Part shown: positions 1 to 7,835 of the stretch, in pieces | Layout: the number at the start of each line of letters is the position of its first letter | Position numbering within the stretch: the stretch's first letter is position 1 | Source of the DNA: a virus | Virus record (IMG/VR): IMGVR_UViG_3300042884_000578 | Location: 1 to 30,499 of that record | Strand: one strand, 5' to 3' | DNA: 30,499 nt | Notes under the pieces: generated by a model | The model's database searches: none | Told to the model about the DNA's origin: nothing | Seen by the model: the letters and a program-made list of their open reading frames with translations, nothing else | Program-made: the position numbers and the translations under genes

Positions 1-2
1 CA

Positions 3-278
3 TATCCATTTTCAGGTACCCCATCAACATTAATACCGTCCTTATCGGGGACAGTTTGTAATTATGATTCATATGGACAGTCAACGTTTAACGCTACTGC
101 AGGTCAGACAACTTTTTTTCACTATAGGCACGAATATGAAACCAGATTATTAAACTCTTCAAATGATTTTGAGATTTGGGCCACACCAATTATTAATGGT
201 CAATTAGTACCACCTAAAGTTTTAGCCTATAGTAATATAGGTGGAGTAATAACTACTAATCCAACATATGTAATTTAA
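3..278 (+). CDS. C-terminal part of a probable virion/tail protein (5' end outside window)
   Basis: An open frame enters from the left edge (first complete codon at base 3) and runs 91 codons to a TAA at 276-278, one base before the ATG of the next gene. The visible peptide is rich in Thr, Ser, Asn, Gly and aromatic residues, with short beta-type stretches (for example FEIWATPIINGQLVPPKVL). It shares this composition with the two genes that follow. I recognise no domain. The tight spacing to the next gene and the shared strand suggest one late tail-gene operon. A tail fibre or other appendage component is the most likely role, but this is inferred from neighbours only. Confidence 0.7.
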   Translation, partial: YPFSGTPSTLIPSLSGTVCNYDSYGQSTFNATAGQTTFFHYRHEYETRLLNSSNDFEIWATPIINGQLVPPKVLAYSNIGGVITTNPTYVI

Positions 279-279
279 T

Positions 280-1614
280 ATGAGCACAACTAAATATTAT
301 CAAATACAAATAACGGGAGGAACGTCTACCGGACCATACACCGTTTACTACGGTGTGGTTCCTAACCCACCATTATTCACAAATTCTATTGTACCACCTA
401 TTTATCCAATAAGTGACCCTATAGTCTACGCACAAAACTTAACATTACCTCAATTAACAGATGAGGGAATTATTGTTGAGGTACCGTCAGCAACAACTGT
501 TCTATATCTGTATAATCAACTTTGTCCTGATAACACAATTACTTTAGTACCAACTAACAATATTGTTTACCAAGATTTATGTATGACTTTCCAAAAACGA
601 GCAAATAAACCAGATGTAATACAATTTATATATGGAGGTATTAACACTGTAAATAACACACCTTATTGGGTTGATGAAATAAATGATAGCATAACAATTA
701 AATGGAATGGGACTAATTGGGCCTTAACCGGTTATCAACCATTTCAAAATGACCCTGAAATAACGATATTATCTTCCGACTCTATTTCTGCCAACCCACC
801 TATATTAGGATGGCAACCTTTTGGAGTTGACCCAATATTATTAATAATAACCCCTTTAATTGGTAATTGTCCAACAAATCCAACTTTAAGACAATCATAT
901 CCTGTTAGTATTAATCAACCAACTTGTTTGTGTGATGGTAGTATATTATTTAACCCTAACTTAGATAACCCCCCATTTACATATTCAATTAATAATGGTG
1001 TTACATATAGTGATTCACCAATATTTTCAAATTTATGTTCAGGAATTTATAGTTTATCTATTTTAGATTCATTAGGTAATAATTTTGGTAACACAATTAC
1101 TTTAGATGAACCGACACTTGCTACTACATACACGTTATCATTGAATACCACACCAAGTACTCAAATTAATAACCCGACAACTATTTCTAAAACTTACGAG
1201 ACGACTATAATTGTTACTCCGGAGTTACCGGATGGTACTACAGTTTATTTTGATTTGATACATAACAATAGTTTCTATTCAGGTCCGTTAAGTGGTACTT
1301 CAATATTGACAACAGGTACGTCATTATATAAAAATGAAATTTCAATTCCATTATCGTCAACATTTAGTGGTAATTCAACATCTATTAATACATCACCGGG
1401 TTGTCAAAGTAATATAATATATCAATATGATACAACAGAATCTTGGAATACTTTGGGATTAACAAACACAGATACTATAACCATTACCACATCAACTAGA
1501 GTAGATAAAACTACATTAGGACTTTGTGTTGTTGGGTATAGTAACGATTCTTACTCAATTGCCAACGCTCGTATAGAAGGTTGTGATTGTTGTACAATAT
1601 TAATTAACACATAA
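280..1614 (+). CDS. Probable tail appendage protein with one SprB-like repeat
   Basis: 444 residues starting at an ATG one base after the previous stop; the leader is A/T-rich with no Shine-Dalgarno motif. There is no signal peptide or membrane segment. Residues about 205-276 look like one SprB-type repeat: a start near 'PTCLCDGSI', then 'PPFTYSINNG', then 'LCSGIYSLSILDSLG', the same layout as the repeats in the adhesin at 4685-7831. The N-terminal 200 residues are beta-rich and unrecognised. Residues 300-444 form another Thr/Ser-rich part ending in a Cys cluster (GCDCC), which may be a disulfide knot or metal site. Context (tail genes on both sides) suggests a fibre or receptor-contact protein. 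The repeat is seen in the sequence; the virion location is inference. Confidence 0.6.
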   Translation: MSTTKYYQIQITGGTSTGPYTVYYGVVPNPPLFTNSIVPPIYPISDPIVYAQNLTLPQLTDEGIIVEVPSATTVLYLYNQLCPDNTITLVPTNNIVYQDLCMTFQKRANKPDVIQFIYGGINTVNNTPYWVDEINDSITIKWNGTNWALTGYQPFQNDPEITILSSDSISANPPILGWQPFGVDPILLIITPLIGNCPTNPTLRQSYPVSINQPTCLCDGSILFNPNLDNPPFTYSINNGVTYSDSPIFSNLCSGIYSLSILDSLGNNFGNTITLDEPTLATTYTLSLNTTPSTQINNPTTISKTYETTIIVTPELPDGTTVYFDLIHNNSFYSGPLSGTSILTTGTSLYKNEISIPLSSTFSGNSTSINTSPGCQSNIIYQYDTTESWNTLGLTNTDTITITTSTRVDKTTLGLCVVGYSNDSYSIANARIEGCDCCTILINT

Positions 1615-1638
1615 TCAAAAATATAATATTTATATAGT

Positions 1639-4053
1639 ATGGCATATATACTTAAAAATACATCGGGTTTAGTAAATACAAGATTAACTGATACAGGTAG
1701 ATTAAAACTGTCTCAAGGTAATTTTAATATTTCATATTTTCAAATTGGGGATAGTGAAGTATCTTACAATACATTAGCAAATACTTACAATCAAACAAGA
1801 ACTAATATATTAGAACCAAATTTTAATTCACAAAATTCGGCTCAAGGACAAACTAATAAACAAAATATTAAATATCCGTATTATGTTGACGGTACAAATG
1901 GTAACACTTACGGTATTCCATTTATGTCTTCAGAAGTCGCACCAATTTATAATACAGCAGCAATTAGAGGTTTTTTCTCAGGTAATACTACGTTAAATAC
2001 TTGGAGTGCAATTACAAGTAATTCATACGTTATTAATTCAAATTATGTTGTCGATATGAATTCATTATCGGGTGGTACAACAATAAAGATAATTTATTCA
2101 GGTTGTAACACAAATATTGTTAGACTACCAGCCAAAGGTGATTTTATCACCATTTATTATGATGGTAATGGTGCAACGGATTGTGGTTTAGCTGCAACAC
2201 CGACAACCCCTACACCAACCCCTACACCAACGGTAACACCATCTTATGACGCTTGTGCGTTACCACTACCAACACCAACACCATCGGCAACTTGTTGTGT
2301 GGTAACACCTACAGGATGTACACCAACACCTACTCAACAATACGTAATGTCTATGAGTAGTTGTTATAGTATATTAACTTATAGAATTGTTGATATTTGT
2401 TTAGATGTAATCACATTAGATAGAGTAACACCGGACTTTTCACATATCTCATCAGGTTGCTCATATTCAAGAATATTAGTTTATCCACCAAATATGACAA
2501 CAATATATGATAGTGTAACACCGTTGCAACATTGGAATACAGATGTTATTAATTATGAATCTGTTTGTAATACAGACCAATTTGACGTTAAAGTTTGGAA
2601 TATGAATATTCCTTGGTCAGAGAATCCTGCTGGGTTATTTGATGACCAAAACATTGGATTTAAAAACTTTACGTCTTCAACTTATTTAGGAACAAAAGAG
2701 TATTTAGGTTATATGACTAGTAGTGGTCAAACTTTTGTTAATAGTACCAAAAATGTAATTGACCCAACATATTACAATGATTCCTTTGGAAACAAAATTA
2801 TTGTAAAACCTGAAGACCAAAAAGCAATTGCTATTATTCACTATACAAATCAAACTATAGACTTTTTCTATGGTGAAAAATTTGCAATGGAACCTTATAG
2901 TACATTAACACCTGACGATACAACAGGTGATGCTAGAAACTTTAAATTACACATTCCTTGGTTAATGTGGCATAAATCACCAAATTGTTGTACGGGTGAA
3001 ACATTCTATGTTGACCCACCTAACGATGAATTTGTTGATTCTAAATTATTAACACCTTACTATATTCAATCAACTAAAAATACTGATATGAATAATCCTG
3101 GTATTCGTTACTATAATTTATGGGACACATACCCATCAAAAAATGATAATTCAATACCAAATAGAGTTGGTAAGGTATTCCCTGACCAAAAAATTATAGT
3201 AATTGATGATGATGAATTAGTTGCCGCATTATCTTATAAATCAAATCGTAACTGGACTTTACCGGCAGCAACGACATCATTAATAACACCAAACACTTGT
3301 AACACTCAATCATCTAACATAGGTGTTTTAACAAACCCTGATGAAAGTATGTATATTTCGTATTTACTAACTAATTCATCGTCAGGAGCAACCAACTCAT
3401 TACATTGTAATTATTATTCAAATATTGTTGGACCGTTTAATGATTGTAATAATATTGGTGCACAAAACGTGGCGGTTAGATTTAACGGTGAATTTAATTG
3501 TTTAAATCAAATTACTAATACACCTATACCAACAGGTTATTTAGCGGACACTTTCCAAATACTTTGTCAAAAAGTAACAGGTAATACTAGACCAGTATCG
3601 TCTGAATGGAGATTGATTGATTTTAGCACTGAATTAACATCAACAAATGTTAACGGATATATTACCCAATCAGGTCTTACAGGTAACACATTTGTCATTA
3701 CTAATGATTTATATAATTCTGCAAGTGGTAACACATATAACTTAAATGATTATATTGATTTACCAACCGGAACAACATCTAATACAACTCTTAATTTTGG
3801 AGATGAATATTATTTCTACGGTTCGTTAGAAACAGATATTCAAGCAACTATTTATGAGATGAAATATAAGATAAATCTTGGTCAAGCCGAGTTCCAAACA
3901 TCTTCAAACCCAAGTTGGTCAGCAAACACAAATTCATATATTACTGAAATTGGGCTTTACGATGACGAAATGAATCTTATGATTGTATCAAAGCTACAAT
4001 CTCCTGTTCTTAGACAGGGTATTCAACAGTTTTTAGTAAAATTTGATTTTTAA
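1639..4053 (+). CDS. Probable tail/fibre protein with Thr-Pro linker
   Basis: 804 residues, ATG start 25 bases after the previous stop. The N-terminus (residues 1-45, with 'LTDTGRLKLSQGNFNISYFQ' followed by 'IGDSEVSY') and the extreme C-terminus ('YITEIGLYDDEMNLMIVSK', then 'PVLRQG...FLVKFDF') resemble the 'NEIGLYD...L..VSK' core seen in tail-collar-fibre type proteins. Residues about 185-232 are a Thr-Pro-rich linker broken by Cys residues (TPTPTPTPTVTP; SATCCVV). The linker appears to be inserted between two halves of a beta domain (KGDFITIYYDG before it, LTYRIVDICLDVITLDR after it). No enzyme motif is visible. It precedes the resolvase gene by three bases. A tail fibre or neck/tail-associated virion protein is the most likely identity; the exact T4 counterpart is unclear. 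Confidence 0.6.
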   Translation: MAYILKNTSGLVNTRLTDTGRLKLSQGNFNISYFQIGDSEVSYNTLANTYNQTRTNILEPNFNSQNSAQGQTNKQNIKYPYYVDGTNGNTYGIPFMSSEVAPIYNTAAIRGFFSGNTTLNTWSAITSNSYVINSNYVVDMNSLSGGTTIKIIYSGCNTNIVRLPAKGDFITIYYDGNGATDCGLAATPTTPTPTPTPTVTPSYDACALPLPTPTPSATCCVVTPTGCTPTPTQQYVMSMSSCYSILTYRIVDICLDVITLDRVTPDFSHISSGCSYSRILVYPPNMTTIYDSVTPLQHWNTDVINYESVCNTDQFDVKVWNMNIPWSENPAGLFDDQNIGFKNFTSSTYLGTKEYLGYMTSSGQTFVNSTKNVIDPTYYNDSFGNKIIVKPEDQKAIAIIHYTNQTIDFFYGEKFAMEPYSTLTPDDTTGDARNFKLHIPWLMWHKSPNCCTGETFYVDPPNDEFVDSKLLTPYYIQSTKNTDMNNPGIRYYNLWDTYPSKNDNSIPNRVGKVFPDQKIIVIDDDELVAALSYKSNRNWTLPAATTSLITPNTCNTQSSNIGVLTNPDESMYISYLLTNSSSGATNSLHCNYYSNIVGPFNDCNNIGAQNVAVRFNGEFNCLNQITNTPIPTGYLADTFQILCQKVTGNTRPVSSEWRLIDFSTELTSTNVNGYITQSGLTGNTFVITNDLYNSASGNTYNLNDYIDLPTGTTSNTTLNFGDEYYFYGSLETDIQATIYEMKYKINLGQAEFQTSSNPSWSANTNSYITEIGLYDDEMNLMIVSKLQSPVLRQGIQQFLVKFDF
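2191..2334 (+). repeat. Thr-Pro-coding low-complexity tract
   Basis: Within the 1639-4053 gene, ACN CCN codons recur as an imperfect tandem tract coding a Pro/Thr linker at residues about 185-232, interrupted by short Cys-containing stretches. It contains the 16-mer at 2268-2283, which occurs inverted at 5552-5567. Such tracts encode extended spacers and can change length by slippage or recombination. Confidence 0.75.
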
Positions 4054-4056
4054 CCT

Positions 4057-4656
4057 ATGAAAAAAACATTAAAGGAAAGCCCTAAAGTTTTAGGGCTTGA
4101 TGTTTCTACCAAAACTATTGGTTGGGCATTATTTGACATACAAAGTAGAGAATTATTAGAATTAACCCACGTATCTCCAACTCCAAAACCAAAGGAAGAT
4201 AATAAAATAAAAGAATTACTTCTTAAAGGTGAAATCTTTAGAACTAAACTTTTAGAATATAAAGATATGGGGATTACTAAAGTTATTATTGAAGAACCTT
4301 TATTAAACTCAAATAACGTATATACAGTCCAAACATTATTAAGGTTTAATACTTTGGTCACAAAAGAAATTTATGATGTTTTAGGGGTGGTTCCTGACTT
4401 CATATCAACATACAACTCTCGTAAGTTTGCCTTTCCTGAATTAGTTAAGGAAAACGACAAAGGTAAATTTGTATTATTCGGGGGTCTTCCAAAAGACATC
4501 GATAAGAAACTAATCATATGGGATTTAATAGCTAAGAAAGAACCTCAAATAACTTGGCAATACACAAGAAACAATACCCTTAAAAAAGAAAACTTTGACC
4601 AAACAGACGCTTATTGTTGTGTTTTAGGTCATATGAGACAAGAAAATATATGGTAA
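4057..4656 (+). CDS. RuvC-like Holliday junction resolvase
   Basis: 199 residues with the RNase H-like fold signature of RuvC-type crossover junction endonucleases, which cut four-way DNA junctions with metal-dependent acidic residues. Visible in order: strand 1 'VLGLDVSTKTIGWALFD' with catalytic D15; 'KVIIEEPL' with E79/E80 at the end of strand 4; and near the C-terminus 'NFDQTDAYCCVLGHM' with D181 and D184. Length is close to bacterial RuvC (about 170) with a small insert. The ATG is three bases after the preceding stop. It is the last gene of the + strand block and ends at the shared terminator. The expected role is to resolve branched replicating DNA before packaging, the job T4 gives to endonuclease VII. 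Family assignment is firm; substrate preference is inferred. Confidence 0.85.
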   Translation: MKKTLKESPKVLGLDVSTKTIGWALFDIQSRELLELTHVSPTPKPKEDNKIKELLLKGEIFRTKLLEYKDMGITKVIIEEPLLNSNNVYTVQTLLRFNTLVTKEIYDVLGVVPDFISTYNSRKFAFPELVKENDKGKFVLFGGLPKDIDKKLIIWDLIAKKEPQITWQYTRNNTLKKENFDQTDAYCCVLGHMRQENIW

Positions 4657-4657
4657 T

Positions 4658-4686
4658 AAAAAACCCCCTTAATTGGGGGTTTTTTT
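4658..4686. terminator. Bidirectional intrinsic terminator between convergent genes
   Basis: A perfect inverted repeat: an A run plus CCCCC, a TTAATT centre, then GGGGG plus a T run. It reads as a GC-stem hairpin with a U tract on either strand. It lies between the convergent stops of the resolvase gene (4656) and the SprB-repeat adhesin gene (4685), so it should end transcription from both sides. The T tract overlaps the TAA of the minus-strand gene. Confidence 0.92.
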
Positions 4687-7600
4687 ATTTACAGTTATTA
4701 ATTAATGATAACCCATTATTTTCTTTACCACAATTAACTTTATATGAATACTCATAAGAAGTTGGACCATTAATAATGTCTGTTGTATTATTTTCATTAC
4801 CTTCACCATCATAAGTACGGATATCTTGAGTTAATGAATAACCTGTTTCTATTTCAGTAACTACAATAGTAATCGTATCACCATTTGCAATATCAAACGA
4901 AGTATTGTAATTGGTTAATAACTCATTATTCCAAGAATAAACACCAACTCCATTAATATATACTTTACCAATACCTTTACCTTTACATCTATTTGAATGA
5001 ACAAAATCTAATTTACATTTTGTATCAACACCAATAAAAGATTTTATTTTTTCAAGACATTTTTCACAATTATAGATTTCTCCATCAATAGTTGCAAAAT
5101 AGTTAGTCTCTGACTGATAAGTATTTTCGTATATACCTAAATATTGGTTTAAAGTTGACGTATTACCAATTAATTCCCAACAAGTTTTATTTCCTCTATT
5201 ATCCGTGAATAATATAGTGTCATTTAACACCATTCCTCCTATAGCTAACATAGGTTGGATAACTACTAAAGAAGTTTTATCTCCACCACACTCTCTATAA
5301 GCATAATATGTTGTTAATGGAGATGGTGTAGGTGTTGATGTGTTAGTCGGTGTCATAGTCATTGTTGGTGTCATAGTCATTGTTGGTGTCATAGTCATTG
5401 TTGGTGTTATTGTTGGTGTTTGTGTTGGACTTAAAGTGATAGTTGGCGTCATTGTTGGGGTTTGAGTCATTGTTGGTGTTGGGGTAACTGACGCATCCGG
5501 TGTAGGAGTCAATGTAGGTGTTGGAGTAACAGATGCTCCCGGTGTTTCAGTTGGTGTTGGTGTTGGTGTATGTGTCGGTGTATTTGTTGGAGTTTCAGTT
5601 GGTGTTGGTGTTTGAGTCATTGTTTGAGTCATTGTTGGTGTCATTGTCGGCGTATATGTTGGTGTTGCGGTAGGTGAGACACTTGGTACCGGTGTACAAT
5701 GTTCACAAGAAATATCATAGTTAATAGTCGTACTAACTATTACTGTTGTATTATGTAACGATTCCGGATTACAATTAGTTTTAACATAAATTGTATTATC
5801 CGGATAAGTTTCAACATTACCCACACCAATTTGTGGTGAACTTTCAATTAATGTTTTAACCCAATAGTAAAAATAACTATCTGTTGGATAGTCATTTAAT
5901 GTATACCCTGTATAAATTACGCTAGACGTAACAAAAGTTCCCGCAGTAACACTGAGAGTATAAATTGCATTGTTTAAAACACAATTTGTAAACCCTGAGG
6001 TTAAATCATAAAAACCTTCATTTAACATTTCTCGAGGTCCTGTGTTGGCAATTACCGGATTATTACCCAATGTTAAATCACCACTACAAACACTATAACT
6101 TCCCGAACCATTATAAGTGGTTTTACCAGGAATAAAAATTTGTTTTGTTTTTGAAAATCCACCTGAGTCTACTACTCTAAGAGAGTATGTACCCGCAGAT
6201 AAATTATTAATTGTCATCCCGGTTTCACCGTTTGACCATATGAATTGGAAAGGTGGTTCACCATCTAAAACATATGCTGAAATAGTACCATCTGAATCAA
6301 TCGCTAAATCACTACCTAATAAGTGAAAATCAACCTGTTTTGACGCATCAATAGTAAAAGGTGTTGATTGATAACATTTAGTACTATCAACAACGCTTGC
6401 AAGATAATTTCCTGAGGCTAAATTGTTAAAGGTATATGACATTACCGAAGTTGTAACTAATTGTGAATTAATACTATAAGTATATGGTGGCGTCCCCCCA
6501 CTAGTAATATATAAAGTAACACCACCATTGTTCTCACCACCCGTTGTTCCGGTAATTGATGTCGTTAAACCAAATAAAACATCATTATTAATCGTATACG
6601 TACTAGAATAAGTACAAGGGCCTAAATCTGTCACACTTAAAGTATAAATCCCTGATGATAAATTTTCAAATCTCCAAACATTACTATTTATAATGTTTGT
6701 TGTAACATTACCGTTAGAATCCGTTAAAGTGTACGTATATGGTGGTGTCCCCCCTAATACTGTTATTGGTCCTAATATCCCTGACAAGTCATTACATTTT
6801 GAATTGGTTATATTAACAAACACGCTTGATATACCTGCAGGGGTTAATAATGTTGTCGATGAAGTTGCTTTACATAAACCAGCATCAGTTACTTCAACAG
6901 TAAACTCACCCGGTGATAAACTTGTGAAAATAACTGTTCTATCAAAAGTAACAATAGATTCACCATTAGAGGCTAAATAATAAAACGGTGCAGTACCATC
7001 TACGACTATTACAGTAACTTCCCCATCACTCGTAAAACAACTTGGTTGAGTTACAAATAATGAACCGATTGACACCGGATTTACAACCGCAACGTCAGCA
7101 CTTTTAGATACACCACAACCACTATTATCAGTGACTGTAACACTATATGTTCCAGCGGTTAATCCTGTTAATGAATCACCAATTTGACCATTTGACCATA
7201 AGTAAGTATATGGTGGGTTACCTGTTAAACCACTAATAAATATTTTACCTGAATTTGTTGTACAACCAGCATCATTAACTACAAATAAATCATAATTTAT
7301 TGTTGTTGAGGTTTTTACAATACAAGTTTCTGACATACCCGTACATCCAGCACCATCATCAGCAATCACATAATATGTACCCGCACTTAATGATATAAAT
7401 TCCGCAACATTTGAATAAGGTGATAACGACTCGATAAAACCTAACGTATTTTCATATAACGAGAATGTAGCATTCCCATAAGAGTATGTTGTAGAGGCGG
7501 TTATTGACCCGTTATTCAAACCACATAAAGTATCTGTATGACTATCAATTGAAGTACAAGTACCGCTAGAAATTAAAAAATTTACAGGTAACACTGTATT

Positions 7601-7831
7601 TGGTGTACAACTATCAATTATGTTGAATGTATAAGTTCCAGCACTTAAAAAAATCTTATTATACGTAGAAGTCCCCGATATATCAACTAAAGGTATTACA
7701 TCATTTATTGGGGTAAGCCATTGTATGGTATATGGGGGGGCATCCCCAAATATATCAAGAGTTACCCCTCCCGAAAAAGTGTTAGTACAATCACCTGTTA
7801 TACTAATATTATATGTTATTTCACAAGCCAT
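4685..7831 (-). CDS. SprB-repeat adhesin-like tail protein with Thr-Pro stalk
   Basis: 1048 residues, ATG start behind an A-rich leader (AATAAAATG). Residues about 1-567 are roughly seven SprB-like repeats of 70-85 residues. Each has a Cys or acidic-Gly opening, '[10 protein letters not shown]'-type strands and a closing '[16 protein letters not shown]'-type motif. SprB repeats are known from the Flavobacterium cell-surface gliding adhesin. A further domain follows (about 570-710), then a Thr-Pro-Met-rich stalk of about 130 residues (about 712-840), then a C-terminal domain (841-1048) with many Cys (C848, C884, C922, C925 and others). There is no signal peptide or membrane anchor, so this is a virion part rather than a secreted protein. 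Last gene of the minus-strand tail block. The likely role is receptor-binding fibre or decoration. Repeats and stalk are seen; virion location and receptor role are inferred. Confidence 0.75.
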   Translation of the reverse strand: MACEITYNISITGDCTNTFSGGVTLDIFGDAPPYTIQWLTPINDVIPLVDISGTSTYNKIFLSAGTYTFNIIDSCTPNTVLPVNFLISSGTCTSIDSHTDTLCGLNNGSITASTTYSYGNATFSLYENTLGFIESLSPYSNVAEFISLSAGTYYVIADDGAGCTGMSETCIVKTSTTINYDLFVVNDAGCTTNSGKIFISGLTGNPPYTYLWSNGQIGDSLTGLTAGTYSVTVTDNSGCGVSKSADVAVVNPVSIGSLFVTQPSCFTSDGEVTVIVVDGTAPFYYLASNGESIVTFDRTVIFTSLSPGEFTVEVTDAGLCKATSSTTLLTPAGISSVFVNITNSKCNDLSGILGPITVLGGTPPYTYTLTDSNGNVTTNIINSNVWRFENLSSGIYTLSVTDLGPCTYSSTYTINNDVLFGLTTSITGTTGGENNGGVTLYITSGGTPPYTYSINSQLVTTSVMSYTFNNLASGNYLASVVDSTKCYQSTPFTIDASKQVDFHLLGSDLAIDSDGTISAYVLDGEPPFQFIWSNGETGMTINNLSAGTYSLRVVDSGGFSKTKQIFIPGKTTYNGSGSYSVCSGDLTLGNNPVIANTGPREMLNEGFYDLTSGFTNCVLNNAIYTLSVTAGTFVTSSVIYTGYTLNDYPTDSYFYYWVKTLIESSPQIGVGNVETYPDNTIYVKTNCNPESLHNTTVIVSTTINYDISCEHCTPVPSVSPTATPTYTPTMTPTMTQTMTQTPTPTETPTNTPTHTPTPTPTETPGASVTPTPTLTPTPDASVTPTPTMTQTPTMTPTITLSPTQTPTITPTMTMTPTMTMTPTMTMTPTNTSTPTPSPLTTYYAYRECGGDKTSLVVIQPMLAIGGMVLNDTILFTDNRGNKTCWELIGNTSTLNQYLGIYENTYQSETNYFATIDGEIYNCEKCLEKIKSFIGVDTKCKLDFVHSNRCKGKGIGKVYINGVGVYSWNNELLTNYNTSFDIANGDTITIVVTEIETGYSLTQDIRTYDGEGNENNTTDIINGPTSYEYSYKVNCGKENNGLSLINNCK
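5312..5698 (-). repeat. Thr-Pro-coding stalk tract
   Basis: Imperfect repeats of ACN CCN (with ATG, CAA and GAA variants) code about 130 residues of the form TPTPTPT/TMTPTMT in the adhesin gene. It predicts an extended, rigid, non-globular spacer between the SprB-like repeats and the C-terminal domain. The nucleotide-level repetition makes length change likely. Confidence 0.9.
5349..5402 (-). repeat. Three perfect 18-bp tandem repeats inside the stalk
   Basis: The + strand unit GGTGTCATAGTCATTGTT occurs three times without a mismatch at 5349-5366, 5367-5384 and 5385-5402, and a degenerate copy follows. The unit is a multiple of three and codes a six-residue Thr/Met/Pro motif, so gain or loss keeps the frame. 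Perfect identity points to recent duplication. Confidence 0.95.
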
Positions 7832-7835
7832 TTTA

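Noticed and set aside
4050-4361. 103-residue minus-strand frame opposite the resolvase gene
   Set aside because: It lies entirely antisense to a gene with clear RuvC motifs and has no family features.
5349-5402. Short regular repeats resembling a CRISPR array
   Set aside because: The 18-bp units are directly contiguous with no spacers and sit in frame within a Thr-Pro coding tract.
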